DNA from: Halodesulfovibrio aestuarii
GTDB taxonomy: Bacteria > Desulfobacterota > Desulfovibrionia > Desulfovibrionales > Desulfovibrionaceae
Reading direction: 5' to 3' (one strand)
Assembly: GCF_050571805.1 (NCBI RefSeq)
Contig: NZ_CP192219.1
DNA length: 64,000 nucleotides
Each line of letters begins with the position of its first letter. The stretch's first letter is position 1. The position numbers and the translations under genes were made by a program. The notes under the pieces were generated by a model. It made no database searches, was not told the origin of the DNA, and saw only the letters and a list, made by a program, of their open reading frames with translations. Positions 42,298 to 51,627 of this stretch are shown here, piece by piece.

Positions 42298-43818
42298 GTG
42301 ATTACAGTTGTTTCCTGTGCTGCTCTAGCTGGAATTGATGCCTTTACAGTAGAGATGGAAGTAGACTTAACCCGTTCCGGGTTGCCTGCGTTTACAATGG
42401 TTGGACTTGCGGAAGGTGCTGTACGCGAAGCGAAAGAGCGGGTGATGTCAGCTTTAAAAAATACGGGGCACAAGCTTCCGCCGTCACGTATTACCGTAAA
42501 CCTTGCTCCGGCGGATAAACGTAAGGCCGGGAGTGGATATGATTTAGCACTGGCACTTGGTTTGCTTGGTGCCTCCGGCGTGATTTCTACAGAAGCGCTG
42601 CAAGGCTGGGTTTTTGTGGGTGAGCTTTCTCTTACAGGAGAATTGAAGCCGGTACCGGGAGTTCTTCCCATTGCAATCCATGCTCGTGAAATAGGAGCGA
42701 AGGGACTGGTTGTTGCACCTGACAATGCTGAAGAAGCCGCGGTGGTGGAAGGGCTGCCTGTATACTCTATGGCAACACTTGGAGAAGTCGTCGAGCATGT
42801 AGTGGGGACGACTGTTTTTGAACCTGCAACCCCGCCAAAAGCAAAAGAAAGTACTGTATCAGGGTGGATGCATGATTTTGCAGAAGTGAAGGGGCAGGAG
42901 CATGCTAAGCGCGCTATTGAAATTGCAGCAGCGGGCAATCATAACCTGCTTTTTGTTGGCCCTCCGGGAAGCGGTAAGACCATGCTTGCCAAACGGATTC
43001 CCACCGTACTGCCCCGATTGACATTTGATGAGACACTGGAAGTTACAAAGATTTATTCTGTTTCCGGTTTGCTTAGTAAGAAGCGTTCACTCATAACAGA
43101 GCGGCCATACCGTTCCCCCCATCACACGATTTCAGATGTTGGCCTTGTTGGAGGTGGAACATATCCGAAGCCGGGAGAGGTCTCCCTTGCGCACCGGGGC
43201 GTCCTTTTTCTCGATGAGCTTCCGGAGTTCAAGAAATCTGTATTGGAAGTAATGCGCCAGCCGCTTGAAGATGGCAGTGTTACTATATGCCGTTCCAGTA
43301 TTTCGTTGTCATTCCCTTCAGATTTTATGCTGGTAGCAGCTATGAACCCGTGTCCTTGCGGGTATCTTACTGATGACCGGCATCCCTGTACCTGTAACAG
43401 CAGACAGGTGGCGAATTATCGTTCAAAACTCTCCGGACCGTTATTGGATAGGATTGATTTGCATGTGGAAGTGCCTGCAGTAAAGTATGATGATTTGCAG
43501 ACGAATAGCGGTATCAGTTCACAAGAAATGCGCAGCCGAATAGAGGCAGCAAGAAAAATTCAGGAAGAGCGTTATAAAGGGACACCGCTGAAGACAAATG
43601 CTGATCTTTCAGGACGTTGGCTTGAAAAGTTTACATCAATTACTGAAACGGAAAATGCCTTTTTGCGCAACGCTGTTGAATCGCTCGGGCTTTCAGCGAG
43701 AGCGTATACCCGTGTGTTGCGCATTTCTCGCACAATCGCTGATTTAGAAGGCGCAAAAGATATTGCTGTTACGCATATTGCTGAAGCAATTAACTGTAGA
43801 ACGCTGGATAGAGAGTAG
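42298..43818 (+). CDS. comM: Mg-chelatase-like AAA+ protein (ComM/YifB)
   Basis: A 506-residue ATPase related to ComM, a helicase-like factor that promotes DNA branch migration during natural transformation in Vibrio. GTG is chosen because gaggac lies 4-5 nt upstream and VITVVSCAALAGIDAFTVEMEVDLT starts the family fold. The N-terminal lon-protease-like domain is followed by Walker A LLFVGPPGSGKTMLAKRIP near residue 215, Walker B GVLFLDELPEFKKSVLEVMRQPLE, and AMNPCPCGY, the CxCG zinc-like motif. The C-terminal domain ends with ISRTIADLEGAKDIAVTHIAEAINCR. It is a single gene. Confidence 0.94.
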   Translation: MITVVSCAALAGIDAFTVEMEVDLTRSGLPAFTMVGLAEGAVREAKERVMSALKNTGHKLPPSRITVNLAPADKRKAGSGYDLALALGLLGASGVISTEALQGWVFVGELSLTGELKPVPGVLPIAIHAREIGAKGLVVAPDNAEEAAVVEGLPVYSMATLGEVVEHVVGTTVFEPATPPKAKESTVSGWMHDFAEVKGQEHAKRAIEIAAAGNHNLLFVGPPGSGKTMLAKRIPTVLPRLTFDETLEVTKIYSVSGLLSKKRSLITERPYRSPHHTISDVGLVGGGTYPKPGEVSLAHRGVLFLDELPEFKKSVLEVMRQPLEDGSVTICRSSISLSFPSDFMLVAAMNPCPCGYLTDDRHPCTCNSRQVANYRSKLSGPLLDRIDLHVEVPAVKYDDLQTNSGISSQEMRSRIEAARKIQEERYKGTPLKTNADLSGRWLEKFTSITETENAFLRNAVESLGLSARAYTRVLRISRTIADLEGAKDIAVTHIAEAINCRTLDRE

Positions 43819-43822
43819 GACT

Positions 43823-43859
43823 ACATGTGCTTGCCGTTCGTTAGACGGCAAGCACATGT
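43823..43859. terminator. Stem-loop between convergent comM and LysE gene
   Basis: Fifteen-bp perfect stem acatgtgcttgccgt/acggcaagcacatgt with a 7-base loop and no strong T tract. It is a likely bidirectional terminator. Confidence 0.72.
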
Positions 43860-43861
43860 TA

Positions 43862-44500
43862 TTATTCAGTGGCAGCCAGTTTAATTCCAAGCCCAATAAG
43901 AATAGAGCCTGCTGTGGCTTCGATGTATGAGCGGCTCTTAGGGGCAGATACAACTTCTTTGGCTTTTCCTACAATGCTGGCGAGCAGGCATTGCCAGATG
44001 AAAGAGATGCAAAAGTGGATACTGGTAAGAAAGAAAATTTGTGTGATGGGGTTGCTGCCTGAACTCATAAACTGTGGCATGAACGTGAGGTAGAATACTG
44101 CAGTTTTTGGGTTCAGCACGTTAGAGAGAACCCCTTCTCTGAGTGAGCGGGAAATTCGGAGTGTTTCCGAACGAGCAGAAATTTCTTCGATGCCTTTGGC
44201 GCTTGAGTATCGCTTTTTAGCATCCCATAAGTTTTGAAAACCGAGCCATACAATATAGAATGCGCCGATTATTTTAATAAAGTGATACAGTTGAGCTGAT
44301 TGGTAGAGGATGAGTGCAAGTCCGCAACCGGAAATAGTAGCGTGGAAAAAAAGTCCTGAGCAGATTCCGACACTTGTAATTGCGCCGTCAGTAAAGCCCC
44401 CTCGGATGCTGTTGCGGATAACCATCATGGTGTCTGCACCGGGAATCATTGCAAGAATAGTGATTGCGATTAAAAATTCACCAAAATTATCCGGTATCAT
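43862..44500 (-). CDS. LysE/RhtB family amino acid exporter, copy 1
   Basis: A 212-residue inner-membrane exporter with about six helices. The LysE motif ITILAMIPGADTMMVIRNSIRGGFTDGAITSVGICSGLFFH is clear, as is LREGVLSNVLNPKTAVFYLTFMPQFM. A start at the ATG after aggagttctaa is supported. It may export basic, branched or small neutral amino acids, or homoserine-type compounds; the substrate cannot be told. It is paralogous to the next gene, about 65 nt away on the same strand. Confidence 0.92.
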   Translation of the reverse strand: MIPDNFGEFLIAITILAMIPGADTMMVIRNSIRGGFTDGAITSVGICSGLFFHATISGCGLALILYQSAQLYHFIKIIGAFYIVWLGFQNLWDAKKRYSSAKGIEEISARSETLRISRSLREGVLSNVLNPKTAVFYLTFMPQFMSSGSNPITQIFFLTSIHFCISFIWQCLLASIVGKAKEVVSAPKSRSYIEATAGSILIGLGIKLAATE

Positions 44501-44563
44501 TTAGAACTCCTACACACTGAATTTGAAAAGTATCTGGCCGCAATAATATGTTGTAAAAAATGA

Positions 44564-45190
44564 TTAATCGGAAACAGCGAGCTCAACGCCTAGGCCGATT
44601 AGGGCGACTCCTGCCACGGTATCAATTCGGGAGCGTACCTTTGCCTTTGAGATGAGTGCCTTTGCTTTATGTACAAAACCTGCGATGGCGCACTGCCAGC
44701 AGAGAAAAATAGTACAGTGTACTCCCGCTAAAATACATGCCTGTAAGAGCAGGTTGCCATTAGCATCCATGAACTGTGGTAAAAATGCCATATAGAAGAT
44801 GCATGTTTTGGGGTTCAGGATGTTAAATACGATGCCCTCTGTAAAAGACTTACGGATTGAGCATTGAGCGAAACAAATTTGCTGGTCTGTCCCAGACACG
44901 TTGTTTTTTATGGCGTTGCGTAGACTTTGGATACCCATCCAGATGATGTAGGCGGCACCGCAAAATTTGATTGCATGATAGAGTTGGGCTGAGTGATAGA
45001 GAATAAGCGCAAGTCCACAGGTTGAAACCGCAGCGTGGATAAAAAATCCTGCCCCGATTCCTGCACTGGTGGCAGTGCCGTCGATGAAGCCTCCCCGAAC
45101 GCTGTTCTTGATTGTCATCATCGTATTGGCACCGGGGATTAAGCAAAAGATTGTTACCGCAAAAAGATATTCGGTTAAATGTTCAGGCAT
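44564..45190 (-). CDS. LysE/RhtB family amino acid exporter, copy 2
   Basis: Paralog of the adjacent LysE-family gene, 208 residues from the ATG with cggag upstream. It shares the PGANTMMTIKNSVRGGFIDGTATSAGIGAGFFIHA block and the FTEGIVFNILNPKTCIFYMAFLPQFM block with the neighbour. About six helices are predicted. The two form a tandem duplication; different substrates are possible, but there is no direct evidence. Confidence 0.92.
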   Translation of the reverse strand: MPEHLTEYLFAVTIFCLIPGANTMMTIKNSVRGGFIDGTATSAGIGAGFFIHAAVSTCGLALILYHSAQLYHAIKFCGAAYIIWMGIQSLRNAIKNNVSGTDQQICFAQCSIRKSFTEGIVFNILNPKTCIFYMAFLPQFMDANGNLLLQACILAGVHCTIFLCWQCAIAGFVHKAKALISKAKVRSRIDTVAGVALIGLGVELAVSD

Positions 45191-45356
45191 CTTACAGGCT
45201 CCGTAAGAGCGTGTCCGTTCGGGCATGGTAGAAGATTAATGAATGAGCGCAAACAGTGACAGAAACACTTTTTGTATGCAATGGGGAAAATGCATTTTTT
45301 GCCAATTTTGTAAAAATAGTTTTTTTAATGTTGATGCACGATTTGCTTTTTAAAAT

Positions 45357-45384
45357 AAAAAATGCGGAGAAAATTCTCCGCATT
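45357..45384 (-). terminator. Terminator of rsgA
   Basis: Stem aatgcggagaa/ttctccgcatt, with A and T tracts, beginning 2 nt after the rsgA stop. Confidence 0.9.
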
Positions 45385-45386
45385 TT

Positions 45387-46496
45387 TTATTTCTTTTTCT
45401 TCTTTTTTCCGTTTTTCTTTCCGCCACCAGTGCGTCTTTTGGGCTTGCCGCCTGTTTTGGGACGTGGAGGCATCTGGCGTTCCTGTCGCTTGGTGTAGGT
45501 GCGTTCTGTTCCAGTGCGTGCCTGTTCCTCAATAAGTTTATGGTAGTTATCAACTCTACGCTGAGTCAGCACGCCCGCTGCAATAGCCTGTTGTACAGCA
45601 CAGTCTGGTTCCTGATCGTGTTGACAATCTATGAACGCGCACTTCTCGATAAGTTCCTGAATATCGTGAAAGACCTTTTTTACGCCATCTTCACAAGCTG
45701 GAAGTTGGAGTTCCCGAAAACCCGGAACGTCCATGATTGTGCCGCCACATGGCATTACATACAGAGTTCGGCTGGATGTAGTGTGTCTTCCTTTGCTGTC
45801 TATGTCTCTAATCGCTCCTGTGAGGGTAACTTCCTCTTTCATCATTGTGTTGATGAGGGTGGATTTACCTACGCCCGATGAACCGACAAGAGCAATAGAG
45901 TGACCATGGCTGCACCAGTTTTTGAGCAGAGTTGCTGTGTTATCTTCTCTACCGTCGACAGCAATAACAGGTACATTTTTATAAAGTTGCTTTGCGTCTG
46001 CAACGCAACTTTTGACAAATGATTGGTCTGCCTCATCCGCTTTGGTCAGGATTATGACCGGCTCAGCCCCGCACTGGATCGCGAGCGCAAGATAACGTTC
46101 AAGACGGGAAAGGCTGAAGTCATGGTTTAGTGAGGAAACAATAAAAACTGTGTCAAGGTTTGCCGCAACGAGCTGTACAGTTTTTTCATTCTGCGGAGAA
46201 CGACGTACAAAAACAGTTTTTCGTTCCAGCATGCGCACAGGATATTGCTTGTTTTTATCAAGCACCAGCCAGTCTCCGACAGTCGGCTTAGCTTCTGCTT
46301 TACCGCCAAGCCAGTTTCCCGGTAGTGGCATTTGCACTTTTCCGAATTCGCCCCAAACATTCATGAGCACCGCATGAATGCTACAGACGCGGCCTACATG
46401 TTCTGTCGATTCGTCTTCGGAAAGTTGCTGGCTGAAATGATCAGACCAGCCAAGTGTGCTGAGAATCGTGTTTTTTTGCGTATCGTCCATCTGCAA
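45387..46496 (-). CDS. rsgA: Ribosome small-subunit GTPase RsgA
   Basis: Circularly permuted GTPase that helps 30S maturation, 369 residues from the TTG at 46496, which lies 9 nt after ggaggag; an ATG two codons later is an alternative with longer spacing. The N-terminal OB fold is followed by ILTKADEAD (G4-like), GSSGVGKSTLINTMM (G1), RHTTSSRTL (G2) and DVPGFREL (G3). The zinc-finger region CAFIDCQHDQEPDC has the CxxCxH ligands. The tail is very basic (KPKRRTGGGKKNGKKKKKK), longer than usual, and probably binds rRNA. Confidence 0.95.
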   Translation of the reverse strand: MQMDDTQKNTILSTLGWSDHFSQQLSEDESTEHVGRVCSIHAVLMNVWGEFGKVQMPLPGNWLGGKAEAKPTVGDWLVLDKNKQYPVRMLERKTVFVRRSPQNEKTVQLVAANLDTVFIVSSLNHDFSLSRLERYLALAIQCGAEPVIILTKADEADQSFVKSCVADAKQLYKNVPVIAVDGREDNTATLLKNWCSHGHSIALVGSSGVGKSTLINTMMKEEVTLTGAIRDIDSKGRHTTSSRTLYVMPCGGTIMDVPGFRELQLPACEDGVKKVFHDIQELIEKCAFIDCQHDQEPDCAVQQAIAAGVLTQRRVDNYHKLIEEQARTGTERTYTKRQERQMPPRPKTGGKPKRRTGGGKKNGKKKKKK

Positions 46497-46607
46497 GAGT
46501 GTTGTCTCCTCCGGTCATATAAAAGAAACCGGTACGTAATATTGTTGAAGTTGTGTGTGCAGTATAGCAGAGCGTGCGTCAAGTCCCAAATGCCCGCTGC
46601 TGACTGC

Positions 46608-46652
46608 ACAAAAAAATAGCGGATGAACCATATCGGTTCATCCGCTATTTTT
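46608..46652. terminator. Terminator between hemC and rsgA
   Basis: Stem aaatagcggatgaacc/ggttcatccgctattt, with A7 upstream and T5 downstream. It ends hemC on the minus strand. Confidence 0.93.
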
Positions 46653-46678
46653 GATGTAATTATTTGTGAAGCAACACG

Positions 46679-47623
46679 TTAGTTCTTAACTGCGTTTTCA
46701 GAAGCGTATACTTCTTCAAGGATGGCGTCCGCGCCTTTCCCTTTTACTACTTCAGCAAGGTCAAGACCTACCTGCCGTGCGTTTTCTTCATTACCGGTTG
46801 CTGTTTCACGGATTTTACGAACTCCTTCGAGGTCAGCTACAAAGCCTACCATTTCGAAGTTGTCGTTGTCTTTCATGGTTGCAAAACCTGCGATAGGCAC
46901 CTGACAACCGCCCTGTAAGCCGAAGAGGAAGCCGCGTTCTGCTTCAACACATATGCGGGTCGGTCGGTGCTCAAGGAAAGCAAGCATTTCGTGCAGGTCT
47001 TTACGATCCTGATGGAATTCAATACCGAGCGCACCCTGACCTACAGCTGGAAGGAAGCGCGGCGCACCAAGAATTTCATTCTTTGGTGCAGAAAGGCCGA
47101 GGCGTTTAAGGCCGGAGGTCGCCATGATGATTGCATCAAACTCGCCATCCATGAGCTTGCGTAGACGTGTGTCTACGTTCCCGCGCAGGGAAACGATGTT
47201 GAGGTCAGGACGGAGAGCCAGCAACTGAGACTGACGGCGCAGCGAGCTTGTGCCCACTGTTGCACCTTCCGGCAGGTCATCAAGAGAATCGTACTGTACG
47301 GAAAGGAATGTGTCTGAAGGGTTTTCACGTTCAGGGATGCAACCGAGAATCAAACCTTCAGGAAGCTCCATAGGAACATCTTTCATGGAATGCACAGCAA
47401 TGTCTGCGCGCCCATCAAGCAGTGCTTCTTCGATTTCTTTAACAAAAAGTCCTTTGCCGCCAACTTTCGCAAGTGGAACATCAAGGATGATGTCGCCTTT
47501 TGTTTTGAGAATCAGAAGCTCAACAGTAGTTTCTTCGTGTTCTTTTTCAATACAGTCTTTAATATGGTTAGCCTGCCAAAGAGCAAGCTTGGAACCTCGG
47601 GTAGCAATAACGATTTTCTTCAT
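46679..47623 (-). CDS. hemC: Porphobilinogen deaminase HemC
   Basis: Hydroxymethylbilane synthase, which polymerises four porphobilinogens in tetrapyrrole synthesis, 314 residues from ATG KKIVIATRGSKLALWQANHIK. SLRRQSQLLALRPDLNIVSLRGNVDTRLRKL holds the substrate-binding arginines. The dipyrromethane cofactor Cys is in GCQVPIAGFA. The longer frame to 47701 runs into the upstream gene and lacks a ribosome site. It is the third gene of gmhA-fmdB-like-hemC. Confidence 0.95.
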   Translation of the reverse strand: MKKIVIATRGSKLALWQANHIKDCIEKEHEETTVELLILKTKGDIILDVPLAKVGGKGLFVKEIEEALLDGRADIAVHSMKDVPMELPEGLILGCIPERENPSDTFLSVQYDSLDDLPEGATVGTSSLRRQSQLLALRPDLNIVSLRGNVDTRLRKLMDGEFDAIIMATSGLKRLGLSAPKNEILGAPRFLPAVGQGALGIEFHQDRKDLHEMLAFLEHRPTRICVEAERGFLFGLQGGCQVPIAGFATMKDNDNFEMVGFVADLEGVRKIRETATGNEENARQVGLDLAEVVKGKGADAILEEVYASENAVKN

Positions 47624-47667
47624 GTCGTGTCCGAAAGTGCTTGGTAGTTCGAGTGTGGGTCTGCGAA

Positions 47668-47895
47668 TTAGCCGCAGGTAGAACAATTGCCGCCGGAGCA
47701 ACCGGAACAGCTGGAACCGCCGGAAGAACCGGTTGGGGCGGAGATGCTGCCTCCGGACATTTTAAACTTGGTTGCAGAGAGTAACTTGTGTGTATTGGAA
47801 GACTTGCATTCTGGGCATTCTGGAGTTTCGTCACCAAAAACAAGTTCTTCAAACTCTTTGCCACAGTCTTCGCATGCGTATTCGTACAAAGGCAT
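47668..47895 (-). CDS. FmdB-type zinc-ribbon protein
   Basis: A 75-residue putative regulatory protein. The N-terminal zinc ribbon MPLYEYACEDCGKEFEELVFGDETPECPECKSSNTHKLL has two Cys-x2-Cys pairs and is typical of the FmdB family. The rest is Gly/Ser-rich and ends SCSGCSGGNCSTCG, with further cysteines. Its function is not established. It lies about 80 nt after gmhA and 44 nt before hemC, so the three are likely one operon. Confidence 0.88.
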   Translation of the reverse strand: MPLYEYACEDCGKEFEELVFGDETPECPECKSSNTHKLLSATKFKMSGGSISAPTGSSGGSSCSGCSGGNCSTCG

Positions 47896-47975
47896 AGCCG
47901 TTGCTCCTTAACTATCTATTTTGGCGAATAGATAGTGCGAAATTAAAAAAGGTCAATATATACAGCTGAAAAAAA

Positions 47976-48596
47976 TTATTTACCGGCGTCTAACTCTACT
48001 TGTAGTGCCACTGCATCTTCAAACAGGTAGTAGTCCGTGAGCTGGCAGAGGAGGTGCCCGATAGTAAGCTGCACTTCCTGAATAAGCGGTGTGTGTGAGT
48101 GTGGGACATCTAGTAAGTAGTCACACAGTTCGGTCATTTGGCCGCCGCCGTTGCCTGTAATACCTACAGTAACAAGGCGACGTTCGCGGGCTGCATTGAG
48201 TGCATTGATGATATTGGTGGAGTTGCCTGAAGTGGAAATGCCAACAAGGATATCATTTTCATTCCCGAGAGCTTGAACCTGTTTGGAGAATACAAAATCA
48301 TAACCGTAGTCGTTACCAATAGCTGTGAGAATAGAACTGTCAGTTGTCAAGGCAATGGACGGCAGCGGAGGGCGTTCGATTAAAAAACGATTCACAAATT
48401 CTGCTGCAAGATGTTGAGCGTCTGCCGCGCTTCCGCCGTTACCGCAAAACATAATTTTGCCGCCTTTTGCAAGACAGACAGCAAATTTTCGCGCAACAAT
48501 ATCTATGTCTTCTGAGTGCTTAGAAAAATATTCTTCACGCAGACGTGCGCCTTCGCGTGCATGTTCAATAATAGTGTCTATTGCTTTTTGAGTCAT
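47976..48596 (-). CDS. gmhA: Sedoheptulose-7-phosphate isomerase GmhA
   Basis: Makes D-glycero-manno-heptose 7-phosphate for LPS core synthesis, 206 residues from ATG after ggagaatta; the longer frame to 48827 has no ribosome site. FCGNGGSAADAQHLAAEFVNRF and LVGISTSGNSTNIINALNAARERRLVTVGITG are the SIS-domain blocks with substrate-binding Ser residues. ILTAIGNDYGYDFVFSKQV is also typical. GmhA needs zinc. hemC and the FmdB-like gene follow on the same strand. Confidence 0.95.
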   Translation of the reverse strand: MTQKAIDTIIEHAREGARLREEYFSKHSEDIDIVARKFAVCLAKGGKIMFCGNGGSAADAQHLAAEFVNRFLIERPPLPSIALTTDSSILTAIGNDYGYDFVFSKQVQALGNENDILVGISTSGNSTNIINALNAARERRLVTVGITGNGGGQMTELCDYLLDVPHSHTPLIQEVQLTIGHLLCQLTDYYLFEDAVALQVELDAGK

Positions 48597-48896
48597 TAAT
48601 TCTCCAGACGCATTGGTGTGCGTACGATATTGTATACAGGTCAGTAGCACCTGACGAAAAGGAAGTACACTATATACGCCGGAGTGACAATGTGCGAAGA
48701 AGAGTGAAGAAATATGAATAATACTGGTATGGTATATGTGTGTTATGGTGTTTCTGTTGGCTTGACTGCTAGAAAACACAATTGAATAATCAGATTTACT
48801 GTTGTCCGAAAAAAGCTGGTGGTACAATTGGAATTATGCGATTCATTTTATCATACATTTCTTGAAGTCATAGCCGGTTTTTACTAGAGAACTGCG
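48597..48896. other. Divergent promoter region gmhA/nadK
   Basis: About 300 AT-rich bases between leftward gmhA and rightward nadK. No coding frame or structured RNA is convincing. Confidence 0.55.
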
Positions 48897-49748
48897 ATGC
48901 ACCATAAAATTTCTAATATTTGTATTGTAACTAAAGCCTCACATACAGCCGCGGCTGCACTCGGACAGGAATTGCTCGAGTGGTTTGCTGCGCGTAATGT
49001 ACGGGGCGTTATTTGCGAAAATAGCACACCGGAATGGGGATACATCCGCGAAGCTGTCCAATGCGATCTTGTCCTTGTTCTTGGTGGTGATGGCACGCTG
49101 CTCAGTGTGGCACGGCATCTTATCGGACGTGAGATTCCTCTTGTAGGAGTCAATATGGGAAAGGTCGGTTTTCTTGCAGAAATACCGAGCGATGCATGGG
49201 AAGAGCGTTTACAGGCAATTCTTGACGGCGAAGTGGAATTTCGTCGAAGGCTTGCTCTTTCCTGTACTGTCACCCGTGGGGATGAGATTGTGTTCAGTGG
49301 TGTTGCTGCAAATGACTTTGTTATCAACAGGGGGGCTCTTGCCCGTGTTGTCAGCCTTGACCTTTCTGTAAATGGAAACTCCATGGGAGAAATCCGTGCA
49401 GATGGTTTTATCATCGCCTCACCTTCCGGTTCAACAGGGTATGCTATTTCTGCCGGAGGCCCGCTTGTGCATCCAGATATGGATGCATACTCTGTTACAC
49501 CTATCTGTGCTTTCTTACGTAGTTTTTACCCTATGGTTTTACCCGGAGAGCACGTCTTCACTGCCGCAGTATGCACGCACGATACAGAGCTTTTTCTGAC
49601 GCAGGATGGACAGGAAGCTGTTTTGCTGCAGACTGATGATGTTGTTTCTATCACGAAAGCACAGGGCGGTCTGTTGTATGCTGAATTTGATGACAATTCT
49701 TATTATAACAAACTTCTTAAAAGAGGCTTTATTCGCGAAAACTGCTAG
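48897..49748 (+). CDS. nadK: NAD kinase
   Basis: Phosphorylates NAD to NADP, 283 residues. The key LVLVLGGDGTLLSVARHL block has the GGDGT motif. NDFVINRGALARVVSLDL and IASPSGSTGYAISAGGPLVHP, with the conserved NAD-binding Asn, Ser and Thr, follow. The C-terminal half ends with a short charged tail. The ribosome site is weak (gagaa). The ARMT1-like gene follows after 35 nt, possibly in one transcript. Confidence 0.95.
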   Translation: MHHKISNICIVTKASHTAAAALGQELLEWFAARNVRGVICENSTPEWGYIREAVQCDLVLVLGGDGTLLSVARHLIGREIPLVGVNMGKVGFLAEIPSDAWEERLQAILDGEVEFRRRLALSCTVTRGDEIVFSGVAANDFVINRGALARVVSLDLSVNGNSMGEIRADGFIIASPSGSTGYAISAGGPLVHPDMDAYSVTPICAFLRSFYPMVLPGEHVFTAAVCTHDTELFLTQDGQEAVLLQTDDVVSITKAQGGLLYAEFDDNSYYNKLLKRGFIRENC

Positions 49749-49783
49749 TCTGGGACTGCTGCAATATATGAGGGAGAATCAAG

Positions 49784-51532
49784 ATGGGGAAAGTACTGCC
49801 TGCCGTTGTGTCCGCCAGAGATGTTCGATGGGGACAGGACGCAGCGATGGATGCATGGCTGCATCATTTTAAGACAGAAAATAACATTGAGCACCTCATG
49901 AATCCTGAAAACGTTGCTTCTGACGAGCAACTGAAGTTCATGGTTGCCCTTGATAAGCAGCAAATTTTTATTCCATGTTCTGATGAAACGCTGATGTGTT
50001 TGATGGAGGAAAATCCGTCGGATGATCTGATGCGTGAATATGGAAGTATCTGGCTGCACACTGTCCGTCTTATTCGTAAGCACTCATTCAATAAATATCA
50101 TGAACGTAAAGTGATGGAGTTTTGCCGGTTGCGTTTTAAAACGCATTTGTCTTCGCGGATTATGATTCCTTCACGCTTATTGAAGCGTATGAACAGTATA
50201 GTACTTACGCAGTGTTCTCTGGTTGATCCTTCCAGTGAGGCAAAACTGTCTGCCAACCGGAATGCCATTGATTATTTTACAAATCCTGCAACTGACAGGA
50301 TGCTGTACTCCACCCCTTCTGAATGCATGTATAACCCTGACCTGCGTAATTTGCGGTCAGAGTTGGATCTTATTGAACTTGTGCGTCTTATGTATCTGTC
50401 TACTATGCCGGAGTTATGGAGCGGGAATACGCCTTCATATCTTGATATAGAGAAGGAAATGAATAAGCCGTGCCCGACTTCGCATGCGCTTGAAGTACTT
50501 CTTGGCTCAGAAAAGGATGACAGAAAAACAATCTTGTTTTTGCCGGAAAGCAGCGGTGGGATTATATTTGATCTCTACTTTATTCGGGCGTTACTTAGTC
50601 AGGGACATAAGGTTATTCTGGCTTTGAAAGAAGGGTTTTTATTTGATTCACCTACGTACTGGGATGCCATGCAGGATCCAGTGCTGGTTGAACTGTGCAA
50701 GACCGCAAAAATGGTACCCAATGACACCATTTCAAAAAACTTGCTGCTTGCACTTTTGCGTTCGCACCGTTTTCTTATTATCTCTGATGGGATGCGTGAG
50801 AAGTTGAACCTGTATAAAACAAATGTGACCTTTTCCCGTGCATGGAAAGAGTGCGATATTGTTTTTGCAAAAGGTGCAGATAACTATGACAACTTATTGA
50901 ATTGCGGACATAGTTTTACACGTGATGTCTTAGGTTTTTATAGAAAGGCTGATGGTACGTTCGTTCTTGAAGCAAAGCCTCGCGCAAGCAAGATTCGTAA
51001 ATTTAGCGAAGAAGCTATTAATGATATGGCAAATCGTATCATTGAGAGTATGCGCAAAGAAAAGCAAAAAGGGCGAAGCGTTATGTTTTATAGCGCAGTC
51101 ATCGGCTCTATTCCCGGCGAAACGGATACCGCAATTAAGGTTGTGAATACTTTCGTTGCCCATTTGCGAACACGTCTGGATAGTACATTTATCATAAATC
51201 CCGCAGAACACTTTGAAGAAGGTATGGACGGGGATGACTTGATGTTTATGTGGGAGCAGGTTCAGCGAAGCGGCCTGCTCGACGTCTGGCGTTTTCAGAC
51301 AGTTGAAGATATAGAAACAAGCTTTGCCTTGCTTGATCGTAAAGTACCGTCCATCTGGTCCGGTAAGGACTCTACGTTTTCCACCGGTTGTACAAAAGAA
51401 ATGCGTATTGCATTGGATGTGCAGAAGAGGAATCCGGAGTTACAGATCATCGGGCCGAGTTCTGAAAAATTTTTCCGTAGAGCAGAATATGGCGTGGGTA
51501 AATATTATGACGCCGGTATTACCTCTATGTAG
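49784..51532 (+). CDS. ARMT1/DUF89-like domain protein, metal motif altered
   Basis: A 582-residue protein. The C-terminal half matches the DUF89 (damage-control phosphatase, ARMT1-like) fold: the block from 251 reads TILFLPESSGGIIFDLYFIRALL, then KVILALKEGFLFDSPTYWDAM, and near 365 CDIVFAKGADNYDNLL matches the family IAKGxANYExL motif. The DNAGE-type metal motif at the start of the block is replaced by ESSGG, so metal-dependent phosphatase activity is doubtful. The N-terminal 240 residues are unassigned. The ribosome site gagggagaatcaag is good. It follows nadK closely, but a link to NADP damage control is only inference. Confidence 0.6.
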   Translation: MGKVLPAVVSARDVRWGQDAAMDAWLHHFKTENNIEHLMNPENVASDEQLKFMVALDKQQIFIPCSDETLMCLMEENPSDDLMREYGSIWLHTVRLIRKHSFNKYHERKVMEFCRLRFKTHLSSRIMIPSRLLKRMNSIVLTQCSLVDPSSEAKLSANRNAIDYFTNPATDRMLYSTPSECMYNPDLRNLRSELDLIELVRLMYLSTMPELWSGNTPSYLDIEKEMNKPCPTSHALEVLLGSEKDDRKTILFLPESSGGIIFDLYFIRALLSQGHKVILALKEGFLFDSPTYWDAMQDPVLVELCKTAKMVPNDTISKNLLLALLRSHRFLIISDGMREKLNLYKTNVTFSRAWKECDIVFAKGADNYDNLLNCGHSFTRDVLGFYRKADGTFVLEAKPRASKIRKFSEEAINDMANRIIESMRKEKQKGRSVMFYSAVIGSIPGETDTAIKVVNTFVAHLRTRLDSTFIINPAEHFEEGMDGDDLMFMWEQVQRSGLLDVWRFQTVEDIETSFALLDRKVPSIWSGKDSTFSTGCTKEMRIALDVQKRNPELQIIGPSSEKFFRRAEYGVGKYYDAGITSM

Positions 51533-51627
51533 CGTACCAATTATAAAATTAACTGGCTACCTTGTGCACTGCGCGTGGGGAAGCTGTTTTTCGGTATTTT
51601 CCGGAAGATAGATGTAAGGAGAGTATT

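Noticed and set aside
45256..45498. Plus-strand small frame overlapping rsgA end
   Set aside because: Lies over the terminator and the poly-Lys tail; no ribosome site or homology.
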